From JBLHZY01 sp047631555 (lineage in GTDB: Bacteria; Pseudomonadota; Alphaproteobacteria; Rhodobacterales; Rhodobacteraceae), in contig JBLHZY010000002.1 in the NCBI GenBank assembly GCA_047631555.1, positions 434,001-498,000 of the forward strand: 64,000 nucleotides of DNA. Direction: 5' to 3'. This document shows positions 34,929 through 43,438 of the stretch, in pieces (position 1 is the first letter of the stretch; each line of letters begins with the position of its first letter). Position numbers and translations under genes: made by a program. The notes under the pieces were generated by a model. The model was not told where the DNA came from and did no database searches. It saw only the letters and a program-made list of their open reading frames with translations.

Positions 34929-35544
34929 GCTGGCATTCTATATCGCGCGACTGATACGCGCAGAGGAGGCGCTTAAACGGTATTCGGTCGAGCGCGCTGA
35001 TCTGCTCGCATCATTAAGCGGGAAAACGGTCGCCATAGTTGGGAATGCGCGCGCATTGGCTCAGGCAGAATATGGCGCGAAAATTGACGCCCATGACGTT
35101 GTGATCCGCATCAATCGCGCGCCAATGCCGCAAGCCCAAAGCCACGGCAAGCGCACCGATATTTTGGCCATGGCCACGCGGGTTTCCATTCAAGAGCGCA
35201 ATCGGATCGGTGCGAGGCGTTTCATGTGGATGAGCCATAAGCGCAAACGGCTTGATTGGCGCGTGGCGATGTCGCCGGGTTTTTACCTTCACCCATTGAG
35301 CGACTATGATGATTTAAAGCGCCGCTTGGGCAAGCAGCCGACAACGGGCGCGATGGTTATTGATCTTGTGTCGCAAAGCGCTGCCGCAAAGATTGATCTT
35401 TATGGATTTGATTTCTTCGCATCCCTGTCCCTTTCTGGAAGCCGGAGCGCCGCGCAAACCCCGCATGATTTTGACGCCGAAGCCGCATGGGTCAGCGCGC
35501 TTATCGCGGCCGATCCGCGCCTGACACTTCACTCTATGGAATAA
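34894..35544 (+). CDS. GT29-type (sialyltransferase-like) glycosyltransferase
   Basis: A protein of 216 residues (or 207 if the ATG at 34921 is used). It contains the whole GT29 motif set: VAIVGNARALAQAEYGAKID and HDVVIRINRAP (sialylmotif L), PTTGAMVIDL (motif S) and HDFDAE (motif VS, His and Glu four apart). GT29 is best known as the eukaryotic sialyltransferase family; bacterial members exist but have little functional data. No signal peptide is seen. The overlap with the GT4 gene indicates the two act on the same glycan. The acceptor and whether the donor is CMP-sialic or another CMP-nonulosonate are unknown; no nonulosonate synthesis genes are in the window. Confidence 0.75.
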   Translation: MMFTKGFWQMGRLAFYIARLIRAEEALKRYSVERADLLASLSGKTVAIVGNARALAQAEYGAKIDAHDVVIRINRAPMPQAQSHGKRTDILAMATRVSIQERNRIGARRFMWMSHKRKRLDWRVAMSPGFYLHPLSDYDDLKRRLGKQPTTGAMVIDLVSQSAAAKIDLYGFDFFASLSLSGSRSAAQTPHDFDAEAAWVSALIAADPRLTLHSME

Positions 35545-35630
35545 GGGCCATCATAGAATGTCCCTTTATCCCGCCCCAGCAATCCGCTATGGGGCAGCGT
35601 CCGATACGTGAGACCTAAGGAGACCCGAAT

Positions 35631-36653
35631 ATGGGCTATAGAATCGTCGTCGTTGGCGCCACTGGCAATGTGGGCCGCGAAATGCTGAACATTCTGGATG
35701 AACGTGAGTTCCCTGTTGATGAAATTGCAGCGCTTGCATCGCGCAATTCATTGGGCACGGAGATCAGCTTTGGCGAGCGAACGCTCAAGACGAAAGATTT
35801 GGATACCTTTGATTTCACCGGCTGGGATATCGCGCTTTTTGCTGTTGGCTCTGAGGCCACCAAACAATATGCGCCACGGGCGGCGAAATCGGGCTGTGTT
35901 GTGATCGATAACTCGTCGCTCTATCGTTATGATCCCGATATTCCGCTGATCGTGCCTGAGGTAAACCCAGATGCGATCATGGGCTATTCAAAGAAAAACA
36001 TCATCGCCAATCCCAATTGCTCAACCGCGCAGATGGTTGTCGCGCTCAAGCCGCTGCATGATCGCGCGACGATCAAACGCGTTGTGGTGAGCACATATCA
36101 ATCTGTGTCCGGCTCGGGCAAAGAGGCGATTGATGAGCTGTGGAACCAGACCAAGGGCATGTATGTCCCCGGTCAAGAAGTTGCGCCCAAGGTTTACCCC
36201 AAGCAGATCGCCTTCAATGTGATCCCGCAGATCGATGTTTTCATGGATGATGGCTCGACGAAAGAAGAGTGGAAAATGGTCGCTGAGACCAAGAAGATCA
36301 TCGACAAAAACATCAAGGTCACGGCGACTTGTGTGCGCGTACCTGTGTTTGTTGGGCACTCCGAAGCGATCAACATTGAGTTCGAAGATTTCATCGATGA
36401 AGAAGAGGTTCGCGATATTTTACGCGAGGCTCCGGGCATCCTTGTTGTCGATAAGCGCGAGCCGGGCGGTTATGTCACTCCGGTGGAATGCGTTGGCGAT
36501 TATGCGACCTTCATCAGCCGCATCCGCCAAGACAGCACGATCGAGAATGGCATCAATCTTTGGTGCGTTTCGGACAATCTGCGCAAAGGGGCGGCTCTTA
36601 ACGCGGTCCAGATCGCAGAGCTTCTGGGGCGTAGGGTCTTGAAAAAAGGCTGA
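35631..36653 (+). CDS. asd: Aspartate-semialdehyde dehydrogenase
   Basis: A 340-residue Asd: NADP-binding VVGATGNVGREML, the active-site NPNCSTAQM (Cys about 130) and GSGKEAIDEL, with the catalytic His expected in the VFVGHSEAIN segment. It reduces aspartyl phosphate to the semialdehyde for lysine, threonine, methionine and cell-wall diaminopimelate synthesis. CTAAGGAGA precedes the ATG. A strong terminator follows the stop. Confidence 0.96.
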   Translation: MGYRIVVVGATGNVGREMLNILDEREFPVDEIAALASRNSLGTEISFGERTLKTKDLDTFDFTGWDIALFAVGSEATKQYAPRAAKSGCVVIDNSSLYRYDPDIPLIVPEVNPDAIMGYSKKNIIANPNCSTAQMVVALKPLHDRATIKRVVVSTYQSVSGSGKEAIDELWNQTKGMYVPGQEVAPKVYPKQIAFNVIPQIDVFMDDGSTKEEWKMVAETKKIIDKNIKVTATCVRVPVFVGHSEAINIEFEDFIDEEEVRDILREAPGILVVDKREPGGYVTPVECVGDYATFISRIRQDSTIENGINLWCVSDNLRKGAALNAVQIAELLGRRVLKKG

Positions 36654-36680
36654 AATCCGCCGGTTGTTAAAACATAATTA

Positions 36681-36710
36681 AAGGGCGCTCTAGGGCGCCC
36701 TTGTTTTTTT
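36681..36710 (+). terminator. Rho-independent terminator after asd
   Basis: An 8-bp perfect stem (AAGGGCGC with GCGCCCTT, 6-base loop) is followed by G and seven T residues, 28 bases after the asd stop. This is the clearest intrinsic terminator in the window. Confidence 0.92.
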
Positions 36711-36760
36711 GCGCGCGCCAGTCAACGTTAACGCCAGTTCTTAACCTTTGGAGTTTTCCC

Positions 36761-38398
36761 ATGCGTTTGGCGTATTTCGCAGCCTTTGCTGCGCTTCCTT
36801 TTTCTGCATTTGCCGATGATTTTGTTCTCAATGCGCCGATCACGGCGGTAGAGGTCTACCCCCAAGGCGCCAAGGTCACGCGCGAGGTGCCGTATAATAT
36901 TCCGGCGGGTTCGCATCGGCTGATCTTGCCGGATTTGCCTGCGTATCTTCCCGCGTCAATGATCAATGCCACGCTGAGCAAGGGCGGTTTTTCAACCGAG
37001 CAGGTCCAAACCCATAGCCTTCCCCCCATTCGCTTACCTGAGTCAGATGAGATCAAGGCCGCGCGGACTGAGCTGAAGGCCGTTGAAGACGCGATAATAG
37101 CCTTTCAGCTTGAGGTGGATGCGGCCACTGCCGAAATAGAAGCGGGCAAAGCCTTGCAAGCCTTTGCTGCTGGATTGGGCCAAGGGCAGGGTGATCCGCT
37201 AACGCCAGAAGCACTAAGCGACATTGCTGTCATTGTGGCCGAAAAAACCGCCCAAGCCGCCAAGCAGATCGCAGCAGCGCAGGCCAAAATCAGCGCGATG
37301 GAGCGGGACGCCTTTGACCTTGAAAATGATGAAGAGCGCGCGCGCACCAAGTTGGAAAGCCTGGTACCTGATGATGAGAGCCGCACTCAATTTACCGGGG
37401 CGATCAATGCCAGTGGCGCTATCAGCGGCGTTATGACCATTGAGTATTATATCAGTTCTGCAAGCTGGCAGCCTGTTTACAGCGTCTACCTCACGCGCGG
37501 CGACAAGCCCGAGATGAAGATTGATCGCACGATCGCCTTGACCCAAGACACCGGCGAAAGCTGGCGCGATGTTGATCTTATGCTGACGACACGCGAATTG
37601 GATTCTGCGGTTGATGGGCAGCTCCCTAGCCCATGGCTGCGCCGGATTATGGAGCCTGTTGAATTAAAAGCGCGCTCCGCAGTTCCGATGAGTATGGAGG
37701 ACAGTTCGCGCGGTTACGTAGAGCCGGTGATGGAGGAGGCTCCGGTGATCGTTCAGCAAATTGGGGAAGGCGTCTCTTATGGGTTGGATATGGTTTACAA
37801 GTTCCCGCAGAAAATCTCTGCGCCGAGCGCGCGCGCGGCCACATTGCTTGAACTTGATACGTTGAGCTTTGACGCGCCTGAAATCCGCGCAATTGCTTAT
37901 GCGGCAAGCAACGATCGCGCTTTTGCGCAGGCTACCTTCAAGAACACCAGCGGTGAAGCTTTGCTTGCCGGGGCAAGCCGCCACTTTCTTGATGGGGTCT
38001 TGGTTGGCACATCCGCACTGGGCGAAATCGCAGCAGGGGCCGAGGCCGATATCGGCTTTGGGGCCATTCGCGGCATTCAGCTTAAGCGCATCACCAAGGG
38101 GCGCGAAGAGGGCGATAGCGGCGTTATCCGGCGCTCGAATGACGAGACGGATGCTGTTGTCATTACGGTTGAGAACCTGACGGGTGAGCCATGGGATCTT
38201 CGCCTGATGGACCGCGTTCCTTATTCCGAGCAGGAAGACCTTTCGATCAAGTGGCAGGCAAGCCCAATGCCAAGCGCGCAGGATATCGATGGCAAGCGCG
38301 GGGTTTTGCAGTGGGATCATGATCTCAAAGTGGGCGAGACCTTCACGGTTCAGCTCAACACCCAGATCAAATGGCCGGAGGATTACATCCTTCAATAG
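36761..38398 (+). CDS. DUF4139 (mucoidy-inhibitor-like) secreted protein
   Basis: A 545-residue protein with a signal peptide (about 1-18). The N-terminal part (NAPITAVEVYPQGAKVTREV) fits DUF4140, a coiled-coil region rich in Ala, Glu and Gln follows (about 90-220), and the C-terminal DUF4139 region begins at ISSASWQPVYSVYLTRG and ends in YILQ. Proteins of this form are exported and of unknown activity. The ATG at 36761 has a GGAG site; the frame extends 20 codons upstream into the asd terminator, which is rejected. Confidence 0.85.
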   Translation: MRLAYFAAFAALPFSAFADDFVLNAPITAVEVYPQGAKVTREVPYNIPAGSHRLILPDLPAYLPASMINATLSKGGFSTEQVQTHSLPPIRLPESDEIKAARTELKAVEDAIIAFQLEVDAATAEIEAGKALQAFAAGLGQGQGDPLTPEALSDIAVIVAEKTAQAAKQIAAAQAKISAMERDAFDLENDEERARTKLESLVPDDESRTQFTGAINASGAISGVMTIEYYISSASWQPVYSVYLTRGDKPEMKIDRTIALTQDTGESWRDVDLMLTTRELDSAVDGQLPSPWLRRIMEPVELKARSAVPMSMEDSSRGYVEPVMEEAPVIVQQIGEGVSYGLDMVYKFPQKISAPSARAATLLELDTLSFDAPEIRAIAYAASNDRAFAQATFKNTSGEALLAGASRHFLDGVLVGTSALGEIAAGAEADIGFGAIRGIQLKRITKGREEGDSGVIRRSNDETDAVVITVENLTGEPWDLRLMDRVPYSEQEDLSIKWQASPMPSAQDIDGKRGVLQWDHDLKVGETFTVQLNTQIKWPEDYILQ

Positions 38399-38701
38399 AA
38401 CATAGCGATTCTCGGGGGGCTTAGGCGCGATTCGCGCGCCACACGGGGCGAATTGTGTGCCTCGTGTGGCAAACCTGAAAGGAAATGTGGCGCTAAGATG
38501 TTGATACTGCGATAGAAAAAATTTGAACTCTACGCCCAGATTTCGGCAAACTCGGTCTAAGTGCTTGAAACGGCATAGCTAGATTGGGGCAAACCTGAGG
38601 CGTCCATTCAATTGAATAAAAGTCTTCGGGAATCCGGCGCGCAAGCGTTTCGGGCCTGTGCTTTTATGTTTGTGGGGGCAACGAAAGACAGGAAGAAACA
38701 G
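38399..38701 (+). other. Intergenic region with one hairpin
   Basis: About 300 bases without a convincing gene between the DUF4139 gene and a small ORF pair. A 10-bp stem including one G-T pair (CCACACGGGG at 38439-38448, CCTCGTGTGG at 38460-38469, 11-base loop) lies 40 bases after the DUF4139 stop but has no T-run. The rest is AT-richer than average and probably holds the promoter for the small genes that follow. Confidence 0.4.
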
Positions 38702-38899
38702 ATGTTCAGAGTATCATTCAACTTCGATACGCTGCTTGCAGAGAGAGAGCCAAAAGCGGCACCGGCGGCGACGATTTCACCGCTCGCCGCAATGCCGCAA
38801 GGCAAAGGGCTCGGACGCAAAGACATGTGTAACCTCTTCTTTCCGAACGCAAAAAAGAATGGCCAATGTGCCCGTTGCCGCTTCGACTGCAACGTATAA
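38702..38899 (+). CDS. Small Cys-rich protein of unknown function
   Basis: A 65-residue ORF with an AGGAAG ribosome site 6 bases before the ATG. It is soluble and basic and ends in a cluster of four cysteines (MCN, then QCARC and FDC), which could bind zinc or an iron-sulfur cluster. The frame is open 30 codons upstream but the ribosome site supports this Met. It precedes another small ORF by 28 bases, and both appear to form a short operon. No family is recognised; coding status is inferred from the ribosome site and amino-acid make-up. Confidence 0.5.
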   Translation: MFRVSFNFDTLLAEREPKAAPAATISPLAAMPQGKGLGRKDMCNLFFPNAKKNGQCARCRFDCNV

Positions 38900-38927
38900 C
38901 CCCAACAGTTTTTCAGGAGATACTCTT

Positions 38928-39152
38928 ATGACCATGATCGAAAAAGCCCGCGCCAACCGTATCCAAGCTCTTCGTATGCACGCGCTTCGCTCAGCGGATA
39001 TCACCAACGTTTTCTCCTCCGTCCAAGAGGTCGAAACCGAGATTGCATCGCATGTCATGGCTCAGGGTTCCGCACCAGAACAGCACCGCAGCTTCTTCCC
39101 AGCGTTTGTTTCCACACGCCACGAAGATATGGTTCACTCGCACGCGGCCTAA
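38928..39152 (+). CDS. Small conserved-looking protein of unknown function
   Basis: A 74-residue ORF with a CAGGAGA ribosome site 7 bases before the ATG. It is helical by eye (IEKARANRIQALRMHALRS and VQEVETEIASHVM) with a His-rich end (TRHEDMVHSHAA). No cysteine, signal peptide or membrane segment. It follows the Cys-rich small gene on the same strand and converges on carbonic anhydrase. Function unknown. Confidence 0.55.
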   Translation: MTMIEKARANRIQALRMHALRSADITNVFSSVQEVETEIASHVMAQGSAPEQHRSFFPAFVSTRHEDMVHSHAA

Positions 39153-39212
39153 GTCAGGCTTTCGCCCGGCGCATCGCTATGGTTGCGCCAAGCTGCCACG
39201 CATTGGCTTTGC

Positions 39213-39863
39213 CTAGATAGGCTCGAAAGCTTTTTGCTTGGGATCGTAATAGTGAAGCCCGCCTTCGCCGATATCTGTCCAAAGGCCGTGGATTGTCATC
39301 CGTTCGCTTTCAACGGCTTCGCGCACAAACGGAAACGTCATCAGGTTACCAAGCGAGATGAGAACGGATTCTTTTTCCAGCGCTTTGATCTGCTCTTCGG
39401 GATCCGCAAGGCCGGAAACCTTTTCATAACCGGGGCGCAGAATATCCATCCAGCGGCCGATGAAGCTGGTCTTTTCTTCAAGCTCGGGTGCAGCACCCGA
39501 ACACATTGCATGGCAGCCCTGAACGCCACCGCAATTTGAGTGACCAAGCACAATAACATGCGCCACATTGAGCGCCGTTACCGCATATTCCACAGCAGCC
39601 GATGTGCCGTGATGATCGCCATCGGGCGTATAGGGCGGCACGAGATTCGCGATATTGCGGTGAATGAAGAATTCGCCCTGATCGGCCCCAAAAATCGAGG
39701 TCACATGCACGCGGCTATCGCAGCAGGAGATCACCATCGCGCGCGGGCGCTGTCCTTCATTTGCAAGGCGGCGATACCAGGCTTTGTTCTCGGCATATGT
39801 CGTGGCTTTCCAGCCCTGATACCGTTGAACGAGGTACGTGGGCAGCGGTTTTGCGTGATCCAT
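39213..39863 (-). CDS. can: Beta-class carbonic anhydrase
   Basis: A 216-residue beta-carbonic anhydrase. Zinc ligands are clear: Cys in VISCCDSRVH, His and Cys in VLGHSNCGGVQG, with the Asp-Arg dyad in CDSR. It interconverts CO2 and bicarbonate in the cytoplasm. The ATG at 39863 is preceded by GAGGAG; an in-frame TTG two codons upstream is rejected. Bicarbonate supply to carboxylases such as AccABCD, and handling of CO2 from formate oxidation, are plausible roles. Confidence 0.93.
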   Translation of the reverse strand: MDHAKPLPTYLVQRYQGWKATTYAENKAWYRRLANEGQRPRAMVISCCDSRVHVTSIFGADQGEFFIHRNIANLVPPYTPDGDHHGTSAAVEYAVTALNVAHVIVLGHSNCGGVQGCHAMCSGAAPELEEKTSFIGRWMDILRPGYEKVSGLADPEEQIKALEKESVLISLGNLMTFPFVREAVESERMTIHGLWTDIGEGGLHYYDPKQKAFEPI

Positions 39864-40031
39864 AGTCAAAGCTCCTCGGTGCGATCTTGGTAACTAAATC
39901 TATGCGTATGTAATGAGTATTTTGCAGGAATTCGAGAGATATTCCGTTTGCGGCTAAACCTTTTCTTGAACCTGTTGAGGCATATTGATCGAGACCTTGC
40001 GTGGGGGCACGTAACTAGGGGTGTTTGAAAG

Positions 40032-40406
40032 ATGATTACGAAATTACGACCGGACGAGCCTGTGCGGCTTGATCATGATCGCCTTGAGCATTTGTATATG
40101 CAACTTGGTCCTTCGGGGGCGGAAGGGGTTGTTGCGCGGGCCATGGAAGAATTGGCAGCGCGGCTTTCCAAGGTTGAAAAACTGTTTAGGCGCGGCGAAT
40201 TGGCCGAGATGCAGCGCGCTGCACGCTCGATGATTGCGATCTCTGAGCAGATTGGCATGGTGACTTTCGCGCGCGTTGCCGAAGATGTTACGACGCTTTC
40301 GCATTCAGAGAATTCCGCCGCCCTTGCGGCGACGGTTGCGCGATTGATCCGCATTGGGGAAGGCTCTCTTATGGCGGTTTGGGATCTGCAGGACGCATCG
40401 ATCTAG
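40032..40406 (+). CDS. Conserved helical protein, HPt-like without the histidine
   Basis: A 124-residue all-helical protein (EELAARLSKVEKLFRRGE, EMQRAARSMIAISEQIGMVTFARVAEDVTTL). The helix pattern resembles a histidine phosphotransfer domain, but where HPt domains have the phospho-His before a Lys-Gly-x-Ser, this has ARSMIA with no His. The likeness may be coincidental. Similar short proteins are, as I recall, found as hypotheticals in Rhodobacterales. It is upstream of and codirectional with the aminopeptidase gene. Confidence 0.6.
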   Translation: MITKLRPDEPVRLDHDRLEHLYMQLGPSGAEGVVARAMEELAARLSKVEKLFRRGELAEMQRAARSMIAISEQIGMVTFARVAEDVTTLSHSENSAALAATVARLIRIGEGSLMAVWDLQDASI

Positions 40407-40503
40407 CGAAATTTCAGGCAGGGGCGGCGCAAGGATCGCCCCTTGCAGGCGGCGCGAAACGGGATAGGCTGTTGGGGAAACCTATCAGAACCGGAGCCGT
40501 TTT

Positions 40504-41892
40504 ATGCCCCTGACCTTTGCTCAACCAAATGACGCCGCCATCCCGCTTGATACGGTCACGATCGAGGCGTTTGAGGGCTGGTGTGCGGGGCTTTCAGAGC
40601 CTGCGCGCACTTGGGTTAAGGTTTCGGGATTTACCGGCGCTTTGGGCTCTGTTGTTCTGTTTTCTGGCGAGGATGGCGCGCTTTTGGGCGCTGCGGCGGG
40701 GCTGGGGGATGCGAAATCGCGCCGCCGTGGCCGTTTTGCCTTGGCGGCTTCTCGGGCCAAATTGCCTGCGGGCACCTATCAATTGAAGGCAGGTGCGCTT
40801 GCAGGAGAGGCTTTGAGTGAAGCTGCGCTTGGCTGGCTTCTGGCCGGATATGCCTTTGATAAATATGCAAAAAACGATCCGCCCAAGGCCGAGCTTGTGG
40901 CGCCCAAAGGGATCGATTCAGCCCGAATAGAGGCGATTGCCGCGAGCGAAGCCTTGACCCGCGATTTAATCAACACCCCTTCCAGCGATATGGGCCCGGC
41001 CGAGCTTGAGGCGGCGGCGCTAAATCTGGCGACCGAGTTTTCGATGTCGTCGACAGTCATCACCGGCGAGGAATTGCTCGCGCAAAACTTCCCGATGATC
41101 CATGCGGTTGGCCGCGCCTCCTCACGCGCGCCACGCTTGATTGATATGCGTTGGGGCAAAGCCGGCCCGCGCCTTACACTTGTCGGCAAAGGCGTCTGTT
41201 TTGATACGGGCGGGCTGAATATTAAGCCCGGCTCTTCCATGGGCCTGATGAAGAAAGATATGGGCGGCGCGGCCAATGTTTTGGGCCTTGCGCGGATGAT
41301 CATGGCGCTGGGGTTGAAGCTGCAACTGCGCGTGCTGATCCCGGCGGTTGAAAACTCGATATCCGGCGATGCGTTTCGCCCGCAAGATATTCTGATTTCG
41401 CGCAAAGGCCTGAGCGTTGAGATCAACAATACCGATGCCGAGGGGCGGCTTGTTCTTGCCGATGCGCTGGCCTTGGCCGATGAAGAGACCCCCGATTTGA
41501 TCATCTCAATGGCGACGCTGACAGGGGCGGCGCGCGTTGCTGTCGGCCCCGATCTTGCACCGTTTTTTGCGCAAAACCCTCTGGATGCGGATGCTTTGCG
41601 GGCTGGGGCGGCGCGCGCTGCGGATCCGGTTTGGGAGCTGCCGTTCTGGGAGCCGTACGAGCCGTTGATCGAGCCGGGAATCGCGGATTTGGACAATGCG
41701 CCTTCAGGGGGATTCGGCGGCGCGATAACGGCCGCACTTTTCTTGCGCCGCTTTGTCGAAGTAACCCCGCGCTACATCCATTTTGATATTTACGGTTGGC
41801 AACCGACCGCCGCACCGGGGCGGCCAAAGGGCGGCGTTGGCCATGGCGGGCGAGCGATTCTCGAAGCTTTGCCCGATCTTTTGGGCCTATGA
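40504..41892 (+). CDS. M17 leucyl aminopeptidase family protein
   Basis: A 462-residue M17 peptidase. The metal-binding motifs GKGVCFDTGGLNIKPG, MKKDMGGAANVLG and NTDAEGRLVLADAL are intact. It removes N-terminal residues from peptides in the cytoplasm using two metal ions. Closer to the PepB/LapA-like branch with a shorter N-terminal domain than E. coli PepA. Its stop overlaps the next gene (ATGA), which encodes a peptidoglycan-type peptidase; the two may recycle cell-wall peptides together (inference). Confidence 0.93.
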   Translation: MPLTFAQPNDAAIPLDTVTIEAFEGWCAGLSEPARTWVKVSGFTGALGSVVLFSGEDGALLGAAAGLGDAKSRRRGRFALAASRAKLPAGTYQLKAGALAGEALSEAALGWLLAGYAFDKYAKNDPPKAELVAPKGIDSARIEAIAASEALTRDLINTPSSDMGPAELEAAALNLATEFSMSSTVITGEELLAQNFPMIHAVGRASSRAPRLIDMRWGKAGPRLTLVGKGVCFDTGGLNIKPGSSMGLMKKDMGGAANVLGLARMIMALGLKLQLRVLIPAVENSISGDAFRPQDILISRKGLSVEINNTDAEGRLVLADALALADEETPDLIISMATLTGAARVAVGPDLAPFFAQNPLDADALRAGAARAADPVWELPFWEPYEPLIEPGIADLDNAPSGGFGGAITAALFLRRFVEVTPRYIHFDIYGWQPTAAPGRPKGGVGHGGRAILEALPDLLGL

Positions 41893-42713
41893 ACGCGCCG
41901 GATCGCCGCTTAACGCCCGCGAATGCACGGGTCGCTTTGCCCGGGTGGGCGGGCGAAACGGGCGCTAAAACTGTGGCTGGTGAGATGCGGGCAATCGCAG
42001 CACCGCTCGCTGATTTGCGCGCAGGGCCCGATGGCGCGCGCGATCGCCAAATGCTTATGGGCTGGGGTTTCAATACGCTTGAAATTCATCAGGGCTGGGC
42101 TTTTGGGCAGTCGGTTCGCGATGGCTATGTGGGATATATTGAAGAGGCCGCGCTTGGCCCGGCAACCGAGCCGACCCATATCATCGGCGTGCGCGCGAGC
42201 CATCTTTATCCTGCGCCCGATATGAAGAGCGAAGCCATTGCGGCGCTTTCTTTTGGCGCAGCGCTGCATATTGTCGATGAGCGGCATAAATTCATGGAAA
42301 CCGATCAGGGCCTCTATGTTCCTAAGGCGCATCTGCGGCTGATTGATCGCCCGTTTTCTGATCCGGCCACAGTGGCGCAACTGTTCTTTGGCGCGCCTTA
42401 TCTTTGGGGTGGAAATTCATCAGCGGGAATTGATTGCTCGGGCCTCGTTCAGGCGGCTTTGATCGCTTGCGGCGGGCATTGCCCCGGCGATTCCGATCTG
42501 CAAATGGCGCTTGGGGCAGAGATCAGTGACGGGCCCTTGGCGCGCGGCGATCTGATTTTCTGGAAGGGTCATGTGGCGATTTGCGTTGAGGAGGATGTGC
42601 TCCTGCACTCAAATGCGCATCATATGGCCGTGGCCTATGAGCCGACGGCAAAGGCGATTGCGCGGATCAAAGCGCAGGGCGGCGGAGATGTTACTGCGCG
42701 CCGGCGGCTTTAA
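41889..42713 (+). CDS. NlpC/P60 family cell-wall peptidase
   Basis: A 274-residue protein with SH3-like N-terminal part (EIHQGWAFGQSVRDGYVGYI) and a C-terminal NlpC/P60 domain: FFGAPYLWGGNSSAGIDCSGLVQAAL holds the catalytic Cys, GDLIFWKGHVAI the His. This class cuts D-Glu-(di)aminopimelate bonds in peptidoglycan peptides. No signal peptide is seen, so it may act on imported muropeptides like the YkfC type (inference). ATG at 41889 overlaps the aminopeptidase stop. Confidence 0.9.
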   Translation: MNAPDRRLTPANARVALPGWAGETGAKTVAGEMRAIAAPLADLRAGPDGARDRQMLMGWGFNTLEIHQGWAFGQSVRDGYVGYIEEAALGPATEPTHIIGVRASHLYPAPDMKSEAIAALSFGAALHIVDERHKFMETDQGLYVPKAHLRLIDRPFSDPATVAQLFFGAPYLWGGNSSAGIDCSGLVQAALIACGGHCPGDSDLQMALGAEISDGPLARGDLIFWKGHVAICVEEDVLLHSNAHHMAVAYEPTAKAIARIKAQGGGDVTARRRL

Positions 42714-42724
42714 CCGCCGCTTTA
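42702..42724. terminator. Weak hairpin between convergent genes
   Basis: A 6-bp stem (CGGCGG with CCGCCG, loop CTTTAA) overlaps the stop of the NlpC gene and lies 2 bases from the DUF2794 stop. The tail is only CTTT, so termination may be weak. Confidence 0.35.
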
Positions 42725-43066
42725 GTCAACCGAGCGGATCAGCTTGCGTTCAAGCACGCGAAGTACGGTTTTGAGATCCTGCCCGCGTTTTAAAATCTGA
42801 TTGTCCATCCCGATCACGCAATACATCCCTTGGCGCATCCGCATCTTCGGCCGCTTCTCAATCCGGTAAAGCGGATGTTCGGCGGTGCGGCGAAAAATCG
42901 AGAAAATCGCGACCTCGCTTAGAAACGACATCCCGTAATCGCGCCATTCTCCAGCAGCAACCATCCGCCCGTAAAGCCCCATAATCGCGCCAAGTTCAAT
43001 GCGGTCAAAGGTGATTTGCGCAGGCGCAGGGCGAGGGGGGAAAGGGGGCGGTTGTTGAAAGCTCAT
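42722..43066 (-). CDS. DUF2794 family protein
   Basis: A 114-residue protein with a Pro-rich start (MSFQQPPPFPPRP) and the DUF2794 core: FDRIELGAIMGLYGRMVAAGEWRDY, AIFSIFRRTAEHPLYRIEK and MRMRQGMYCVIG, ending in RVLERKLIRSV. DUF2794 proteins are small, cytoplasmic and largely restricted to alphaproteobacteria; function unknown. It is transcribed away from the structured RNA region. Confidence 0.85.
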   Translation of the reverse strand: MSFQQPPPFPPRPAPAQITFDRIELGAIMGLYGRMVAAGEWRDYGMSFLSEVAIFSIFRRTAEHPLYRIEKRPKMRMRQGMYCVIGMDNQILKRGQDLKTVLRVLERKLIRSVD

Positions 43067-43179
43067 AAGTCAAATCTGCGCGCTAAAGAGGCCAAAATCA
43101 AGCGCTGCCCTCAAATTGCCTTGAAAAGACCGGGGCAAAGCCGCGCGGGGCTCATGCTCTTGCCTGTATTGGCGGCGAA

Positions 43180-43299
43180 AAGAGAGGGGTAGCGGAGACG
43201 CTTACCCCGGTGTTGCGGTCTTTCAGCCCCCACCCAGTTCGTAACACCGGGGATAATTTCATAGAATAGAAAACCCTGGCTTTGGCCGGGGTTTTTCTT
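43180..43299 (+). ncRNA. Candidate small RNA or attenuated leader
   Basis: Hairpin 1 pairs GGGGTA-GCG (43186-43194) with CGC-TACCCC (43199-43208). Hairpin 2 pairs CCCCGGTGTT (43205-43214) with AACACCGGGG (43243-43252). They share CCCC at 43205-43208, so only one can form at a time. A terminator (43270-43299) follows. This is the layout of an independent sRNA or of a leader that switches between folds. It does not match an RNA family I can name. Confidence 0.5.
43270..43299 (+). terminator. Intrinsic terminator of the structured RNA
   Basis: Stem AAAACCCTGGC with GCCGGGGTTTT (one T-G pair), loop TTTG, T-rich tail ending in TTTTTCTTT. It stands 140 bases ahead of the cytochrome c' start. Confidence 0.8.
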
Positions 43300-43438
43300 T
43301 GCCTCAGGCTTCTTCCCCCAAAATCTGCGAATTTTCGGCTGGTCGAGGCTTTGTGATTTCTGTTTCAGCCAACCTTGGGTAAACTAGCCCCTGAATTGGG
43401 CCGCAACGGCCTAAGGAATATCTGTACAGGAGAGCTAT

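Larger units (their letters stand above)
43067..43438 (+). other. Intergenic region holding a structured RNA candidate
   Basis: A 372-base gap between the divergent DUF2794 and cytochrome c' genes. It contains three hairpins in a row, the last an intrinsic terminator, about 140 bases before the cytochrome start; see the ncRNA entry. Bases 43300-43438 should contain the cytochrome promoter; TTGGGTAAACT near 43372 is AT-rich but no confident -35/-10 pair was found. Confidence 0.6.

Noticed and set aside
40032..40406. Functional HPt phosphotransfer protein
   Set aside because: The helical pattern is similar but the phospho-accepting His and the following KGS are missing.
43180..43299. Assignment of the structured RNA to a named riboswitch or 6S RNA
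   Set aside because: No conserved core of a known family could be recognised by eye; kept as an unnamed candidate.
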